DNA of 64,000 nucleotides from Streptomyces sp. AC512_CC834 (GTDB taxonomy: Bacteria > Actinomycetota > Actinomycetes > Streptomycetales > Streptomycetaceae). The position numbers and the translations under genes were made by a program. Shown piece by piece: positions 59,467 through 64,000 of this stretch. How positions within the stretch are numbered: position 1 is the stretch's first letter; each line of letters starts with the position of its first letter. The stretch is taken from contig NZ_JAGMUO010000034.1 in NCBI RefSeq assembly GCF_019049325.1, positions 407,764 through 471,763 of the forward strand. Direction: 5' to 3'. The notes beneath the pieces were generated by a model. That model saw only the letters and a list, made by a program, of their open reading frames with translations. It was not told the DNA's origin and ran no database searches.

Positions 59467-61557
59467 TCAGCCGCGGGCGGCGGTCAGGGATTCCCTGGCG
59501 GCGGCGGCCACGTGGTCGGCGGTGAAGCCGAACCCGGTGAACAGGGTCTTGGCGTCGGCGGAGGCGCCGAAGTGCTCGAGGGAGACGATGCGGCCCGCTT
59601 CCCCCACGTACTTGTGCCAGGTCAGGCCGATGCCTGCCTCCACGGCCACCCGGGCCCGCACGGAGGGCGGCAGCACGCTCTCGCGGTACTCGCGCGACTG
59701 CTCCTCGAACCACTCCACGGACGGCATCGACACCACCCGGGTGGGCGTGCCCTCCGCCTCCAGCGCCTCCCGCGCGGCCACCGCGAGCTGCACCTCCGAG
59801 CCGGTCGCGATCAGGACGACGTCAGGGGCGCCGGTGGAGGCGTCGGCGAGGACGTACCCGCCGCGCGCCGCGTCCGGGTTCGGCGCGTACGTCGGTACGC
59901 CCTGACGGGTGAGGGCCAGGCCGTGCGGCGCCGGGTCGGTCGAGTGCCGCCTGAGGATCTCGGCCCAGGCGGTCGCGGTCTCGTTGGCGTCGGCCGGGCG
60001 GACGACGTTGAGGCCGGGGATGGCGCGCAGGGCGGCGAGGTGCTCGACCGGCTGGTGGGTCGGGCCGTCCTCACCGAGGCCGACGGAGTCGTGCGTCCAC
60101 ACGTACGTCACCGGCAGCCGCATCAGCGCGGACATGCGCACCGCGTTGCGCATGTAGTCGGAGAAGACCAGGAAGGTGCCGCCGTAGACGCGGGTGTTGC
60201 CGTGCAGCGCGATGCCGTTCATCTCGGCGGCCATCGAGAACTCGCGGATGCCGAAGTGCACGGTGCGGCCGTACGGGTCGGCCCCGGGCAGCGGGTTGCC
60301 CTCGGGGAGGAAGGAGCTGGTCTTGTCGATGGTGGTGTTGTTGGAGCCCGCCAGGTCGGCCGAGCCGCCCCACAGTTCGGGCAGCACCGGGCCGAGTGCC
60401 TGGAGCACCTTGCCGGACGCGGCGCGGGTGGCCAGGCCCTTGCCCGCCTCGAAGACCGGGATCTTCTCCGCCCAGCCCTCGGGCAGCCGGCCGGCGACCA
60501 CGCGGTCGAACAGCGCCGCGCGCTCGGGGGCGGCGTCCCGCCAGGCGGCGATCCGCTTGTCCCAGGCGGCGTGCGCCTCGGCGCCCCGGTCCAGGGCCTC
60601 GCGGGTGTGGGCGAGGACCTCGTCCTCGACGTCGAAGGACTTCTCCGGGTCGAAGCCCAGGACGCGCTTGGTGGCGGCGACCTCGTCCTCACCCAGGGCG
60701 GAGCCGTGGGACGCCTCGGTGTTCCGCGCGTTCGGGGCGGGCCACGCGATGATCGTGCGCAGGGCGACGATGGACGGGCGCCCGGTCTCCGCCCTCGCCG
60801 CCGTCAGCGCCGCGTACAGCGCGTGCACGTCGACGTCGCCGCTCTCGGCGGGCTCGACGCGCCGCACGTGCCAGCCGTAGGCCTCGTACCGCTTCAGCAC
60901 GTCCTCGGAGAACGCGGTCGCGGTGTCGCCCTCGATGGAGATGTGGTTGTCGTCGTAGAGGAGGACGAGGTTGCCGAGGCGCTGGTGACCGGCCATCGAC
61001 GACGCCTCGGCGGAGACGCCCTCCTGGAGGTCGCCGTCGGAGACGATCGCCCAGATCGTGTGGTCGAAGGGGGACTCGCCCCCGGGCGCCCCCGGGTCGA
61101 ACAGACCGCGCTCGTAACGGGCGGCCATCGCCATGCCCACCGCGTTGGCCACGCCCTGGCCCAGCGGTCCCGTGGTGGTCTCCACGCCCGCGGTGTGCCC
61201 GTACTCGGGGTGGCCCGGGGTCTTCGAGCCGTGGGTGCGGAAGGCCTTGAGGTCGTCCAGCTCCACCTCGTACCCGGCGAGGTAGAGCTGGGTGTAGAGG
61301 GTCAGCGAGGTGTGGCCGGGGGAGAGGACGAAGCGGTCACGGCCGGTCCACTCCGGATCCGCCGGGTCGTGACGCATCACCTTCTGAAAGATCGTGTACG
61401 CCGCCGGCGCCAGGGCCATCGCCGTGCCCGGGTGGCCGTTGCCCACCTTCTGCACGGCATCGGCCGCGAGGACACGGGCGGTGTCGACGGCACGCCGGTC
61501 GAGTTCGGTCCATTCGAGGCGGTCCGCGCTGTCCACTGTCTGCGTGCTCATCTTCAA
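59467..61557 (-). CDS. tkt: Transketolase
   Basis: A 696-aa enzyme, normal length. The thiamine-diphosphate site is SDGDLQEGVSAEASSMAGHQ and continues into YDDNHISIEGDT. The N-terminal transketolase signature contains VLAADAVQKVGNGHPGTAMA, and the pyrimidine-domain signature is GLGEDGPTHQPVEHLAALRA. First gene of the tkt-tal-zwf-opcA-pgi-gnd operon and divergent from the AraC-type regulator. Confidence 0.98.
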   Translation of the reverse strand: MKMSTQTVDSADRLEWTELDRRAVDTARVLAADAVQKVGNGHPGTAMALAPAAYTIFQKVMRHDPADPEWTGRDRFVLSPGHTSLTLYTQLYLAGYEVELDDLKAFRTHGSKTPGHPEYGHTAGVETTTGPLGQGVANAVGMAMAARYERGLFDPGAPGGESPFDHTIWAIVSDGDLQEGVSAEASSMAGHQRLGNLVLLYDDNHISIEGDTATAFSEDVLKRYEAYGWHVRRVEPAESGDVDVHALYAALTAARAETGRPSIVALRTIIAWPAPNARNTEASHGSALGEDEVAATKRVLGFDPEKSFDVEDEVLAHTREALDRGAEAHAAWDKRIAAWRDAAPERAALFDRVVAGRLPEGWAEKIPVFEAGKGLATRAASGKVLQALGPVLPELWGGSADLAGSNNTTIDKTSSFLPEGNPLPGADPYGRTVHFGIREFSMAAEMNGIALHGNTRVYGGTFLVFSDYMRNAVRMSALMRLPVTYVWTHDSVGLGEDGPTHQPVEHLAALRAIPGLNVVRPADANETATAWAEILRRHSTDPAPHGLALTRQGVPTYAPNPDAARGGYVLADASTGAPDVVLIATGSEVQLAVAAREALEAEGTPTRVVSMPSVEWFEEQSREYRESVLPPSVRARVAVEAGIGLTWHKYVGEAGRIVSLEHFGASADAKTLFTGFGFTADHVAAAARESLTAARG

Positions 61558-61708
61558 GAAATCCTCGATCGGAGCGGAGTAGCTGGTCTGACGCGTTCAA
61601 ACTTAAAAGTCTGACCTTTGAGAGTGAAGGTCGAGGTGTGTCAGCCTGTGGTGAAACTGGGACACGCCCCGGCTCCGGGGCGCACGGGCGGGGCGGCGCG
61701 AGAAGGAC
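61558..61708. promoter_or_regulatory. Divergent tkt / AraC-regulator promoter region
   Basis: A 151-bp gap with a strikingly AT-rich core, TTCAAACTTAAAAG at about 61,597-61,610, flanked by GTCTGAC on both sides (GGTCTGAC ... GTCTGACC) spaced about 24 bp. Direct repeats flanking an AT-rich core suit an AraC-type activator site or overlapping divergent promoters. No unambiguous -35/-10 pair was assigned. Confidence 0.45.
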
Positions 61709-62638
61709 ATGGCGGACGAAAACCTCCAAGACGGCGGCGACAGGCCGGCCGACGGGATCAGGACGTTCCCCTTCCCGGTCGATCTCAGCCTCCTCGGCGT
61801 CGGCATGCAGGTCGGTCCCATGGGCGCCGGCCGGACCTGGCACGCGCAGGTCCCGCCGCACCGCGTACACCGCATCGACTTCCACATCGTCATGCTCTTC
61901 ACCGGCGGCCCGGTCCGTCACATGATCGACTTCGCCGAGTACGAGGCGTCGGCCGGCGATCTGCTGTGGATCCGTCCCGGCCAGGTCCACCGCTTCGCGC
62001 CGGACGGCGAGTACCGCGGAACGGTGCTGACCATGCAGCCCGGCTTCCTGCCCCGCGCCACCGTCGAGGCCACCGGCCTCTACCGCTACGACCTGCCGCC
62101 CCTGCTCCACCCCGACCGGGCACGGCTCGCCGGGCTCACGGCGGCGCTCGACCAACTGCGGCGCGAGTACGAGGACGCGACCACGCTCCCGCTCAGCCTG
62201 CACACCGCCGTACTGCGCCACACGCTGTCCGCGTTCCTGCTGCGCCTCGCACACCTGGCGGCCAGTTCGTCCCGGGCGGCGCGGGAGGGGCGGACGGAGA
62301 CGCCGGGGGACAGCACCTTCACCCTCTTCCGGGACGCGGTCGAACGCGGCTTCGCCACCAATCACAGCGTCAGCGCCTACGCCGACGCGCTCGGTTACTC
62401 CCGCCGCACCCTCGTCCGCGCGGTGCGCGCCGCCACCGGCGAGACACCCAAGGGGTTCATAGACAAGCGCGTCGTCCTGGAGGCCAAGCGGCTCCTCGCC
62501 CACACCGAGATGCCGACGGGCCGGATCGGCGCGGCGGTCGGCTTCCCGGACGCGGCGAACTTCTCCAAGTTCTTCCAGCAGCACACGGACCGGACACCGG
62601 CGGCGTTCCGGGCGGAGTTGCGGGCGGAGTTGCGCTGA
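61709..62638 (+). CDS. AraC-family transcriptional regulator
   Basis: A 309-aa regulator. The N-terminal half is a cupin-like sensor domain (HRIDFHIVMLFTGGPVRHMIDF, GDLLWIRPGQVHRFAPDGEY). The C-terminal 100 residues hold the paired AraC helix-turn-helix motifs (HSVSAYADALGYSRRTLVRAVRA and GRIGAAVGFPDAANFSKFFQQHTDRTPAAFR). It is divergent from tkt, so it is a candidate regulator of the pentose-phosphate operon, possibly sensing a sugar or phenolic ligand. The terminal RAELRAELR shows a small duplicated GCGGAGTTGCG unit. Confidence 0.92.
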   Translation: MADENLQDGGDRPADGIRTFPFPVDLSLLGVGMQVGPMGAGRTWHAQVPPHRVHRIDFHIVMLFTGGPVRHMIDFAEYEASAGDLLWIRPGQVHRFAPDGEYRGTVLTMQPGFLPRATVEATGLYRYDLPPLLHPDRARLAGLTAALDQLRREYEDATTLPLSLHTAVLRHTLSAFLLRLAHLAASSSRAAREGRTETPGDSTFTLFRDAVERGFATNHSVSAYADALGYSRRTLVRAVRAATGETPKGFIDKRVVLEAKRLLAHTEMPTGRIGAAVGFPDAANFSKFFQQHTDRTPAAFRAELRAELR

Positions 62639-62688
62639 GCGGAGTCGCGCTGTGCGGAGTTGTCTGAGCGGACCGGCACCGGACGTGA

Positions 62689-62721
62689 CGAAGGGGCCCC
62701 ACGGTGAGTGGAGCCCCTTCG
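62689..62721 (+). terminator. Hairpin after the AraC-regulator gene
   Basis: CGAAGGGGC (62689-62697) pairs with GCCCCTTCG (62713-62721) around a 15-nt loop, about 50 bp past the regulator stop. It may instead be part of the left end of the IS element that follows. Confidence 0.6.
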
Positions 62722-62739
62722 CCCTCTTGTGGGGGCCGG

Positions 62740-63653
62740 TTGAAATTGCTGTCCGCGTCCGCTCATGACGCGGACGCACTGGCAGCGACCCTGCGCGCCT
62801 GCAACCGGGCCGCTAACACCGCTTCCGACGTCGCGTTCACCCGCGACCTGAAGCGTCGCAACGTGCTGCAGGAAGCCGTGTACCACCAGATCAAGGCGGA
62901 CTTCGACCTTGGGGCACAGGCGGCCGTCCGCACCGTGAAGAAGGTGTGCGACGCCTACGCCATCCTGAAGGCGAACCTGAAGGCCGGGAACCTCGGGCCC
63001 GAAGGTTCGAAGCGGCGGCAGCGGGCAGAGTCGAAACCCATCAGATTTCGTGAGGGTGCCGCGCAGCCGTACGACGACCGCATGCTGACCTGGAACCTGG
63101 ACCGGCAGACGGTCAGCATCTGGACGGTTGCCGGACGGCTGAAGGGTATTCCGTTCGTCTGCTCGCCCGATGCCCTCAGACTCCTCGCCTTCCGCAAGGG
63201 CGAATCCGACCTCGTCGTGCGAGACGGCATGCTCTTCCTGCTGGCCACCGTCGATGTGGCTGAACCCCCGGCCTACGAGCCGGACGGGTTCCTCGGGGTG
63301 GACCTCGGGATCGTGAACATCGCGACCACGTCGGACGGGCAGATCATGTCCGGCCGTCAGGTCAACCGGTACCGCAAGCGGCAACGTGACCTGAGGTCCA
63401 AGCTCCAGAAGAAGCGCACCAAGTCCGCGATGCGCCGGCTGAAGAACATCCGGCGCCGCGAATCCAGGTACGCGACCCAGCGCAACCACATCATTGCGAA
63501 GAAACTCGTCCACACCGCTGAACGCACCTCGCGGGGTATCGGACTGGAAGACCTTTCCGGCTGCACGCGGACCACAACGGCTCCCGCAACATCGCCTATC
63601 GGGCCGATGCTGTGTGGCAGCGGGGCGCAGTCAACCGCCCCAGAACGGTCTAG
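62740..63653 (+). pseudogene. tnpB: IS200/IS605-type tnpB, internally deleted and frameshifted
   Basis: The N-terminus from the TTG at 62740 matches actinobacterial TnpB (LAATLRACNRAANTASDVAF, LQEAVYHQIKADFDLGAQAA). The RuvC-like core begins normally with LGVDLGIVNIATTSDGQ and GIGLEDLSG. At about 63,560 the frame jumps: the expected Cys4 zinc finger is missing and the family's C-terminal DHNGSRNIAYRADAVWQRG resumes in the next frame, ending with TAG at 63651-63653. A deletion of the zinc-finger segment therefore left a broken gene. A frame running on to 63867 exists but is not TnpB-like. TnpB is an RNA-guided nuclease of IS605 elements; this copy should be dead. Confidence 0.85.
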
Positions 63654-63746
63654 CCGTTCCGGACGCAGGGGACCACAGCACGGCTTCATGCCGCGCTCTG
63701 CCTGCAAGCCCGACCCTTCAGGACTTTGTTGGCGGATTCGGTGTGT

Positions 63747-64000
63747 TCAGGCGGCCAGTTCCAAGCCGAGGCGGGCGAACCGGCTGATGTGGGTGGTGCC
63801 GATGGGGGTCCCGTTCCACCAGGTGTTCAGTCGGTGGAGGTTGAGTCCGGCTGCGGTCAGGACGTGACCGAGGTGGGTCTTGTCCAGCCCGCGGTAGGGG
63901 GTGGTGCGTGTGCGTGTCACCCGGACGGCCTGGGAGATGGTGCCTTCGACACCTGCGCGGGTGCCGTAGGCGGCCTTCCACTCATCGGTCTCCTGCTCGC
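63747..64000 (-). mobile_element. IS1182-like transposase, C-terminal part (continues beyond window)
   Basis: A minus-strand frame without its own start runs in from the window edge (last codon begins at 63998) and stops at 63747. It reads TDEWKAAYGTRAGVEGTISQ, then VRVTRTRTTPYRGLDKTHLG, then HVLTAAGLNLHRLNTWWNG and RFARLGLELAA. RAGVEGTISQ and the HVLTAAGLNLHRL helix are typical of the DDE transposase C-terminus of IS1182/IS5-like elements. Whether the element is complete cannot be told, as the rest lies outside. It abuts the tnpB remnant. Confidence 0.8.

Noticed and set aside
1..64000. CRISPR arrays, tRNA or rRNA genes, integrase and att sites bounding the island
   Set aside because: None was found by reading. 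Short tandem repeats at 27,051, 42,214 and 47,250 are coding or slippage repeats, not spaced arrays. Island borders are therefore inferred only from gene content.

Overview
The window looks like a Streptomyces chromosome. It is very GC-rich, uses GC3-biased codons, has many GTG/TTG starts and ATGA/GTGA start-stop overlaps, and carries hallmark genus families (DUF397, XRE-DUF5753, actinobacterial OpcA). The coding density is ordinary. I saw no rRNA, tRNA or CRISPR array.

Left part (1-34 kb) is an accessory, defence-like island. On the minus strand lie a broken OLD/TOPRIM nuclease fragment, an unknown protein with a glycine-rich membrane-like segment, a UvrD-type helicase with a RelE-like N-terminus, and a cytosolic Ser/Thr kinase with TPR-like repeats. 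Next comes a Streptomyces regulatory trio (HATPase anti-sigma-like, XRE-DUF5753, DUF397) with duplicated upstream DNA and paired palindromic operators. A complete type I restriction-modification operon (hsdM-hsdS-hsdR) follows, headed by an extra HTH-methylase-TRD protein. Diverging from that methylase is a co-oriented block: an exonuclease-DinG-RecQ triple fusion (1991 aa), an orphan 768-aa protein, a giant P-loop ATPase (1999 aa) and, after a strong hairpin, a PH-like/DUF4041/GIY-YIG nuclease. I cannot match this block to a named system; it is the best candidate for an undescribed anti-phage system.

Right part (35-62.6 kb) looks like core Streptomyces sequence. It begins with a secreted I36-type protein, a lipoprotein and a GNAT enzyme. 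Then comes a probable Zur-regulated import/export operon (binding protein, fused permease, MFS exporter, no ATPase), followed by a LysR/SnoaL divergent pair with a palindromic T-N11-A site. A small-molecule cluster follows (CDP-alcohol transferase, MDR dehydrogenase, degenerate PTPS/QueD-like protein, glycosyltransferase, methyltransferase, UPF0104 membrane protein, creatininase-family hydrolase, GTP cyclohydrolase II). After a serine hydrolase and a pentapeptide-like membrane protein comes the pentose-phosphate operon tkt-tal-zwf-opcA-pgi-gnd, read on the minus strand and divergent from an AraC-type regulator.

The right edge (62.7-64 kb) holds transposon debris: an internally deleted TnpB gene and the C-terminal part of an IS1182-like transposase running off the window. 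From memory, the right part resembles the S. coelicolor region around SCO6644-SCO6663. That would put the left island at the place where S. coelicolor carries the Pgl phage-resistance genes, suggesting a defence hotspot.
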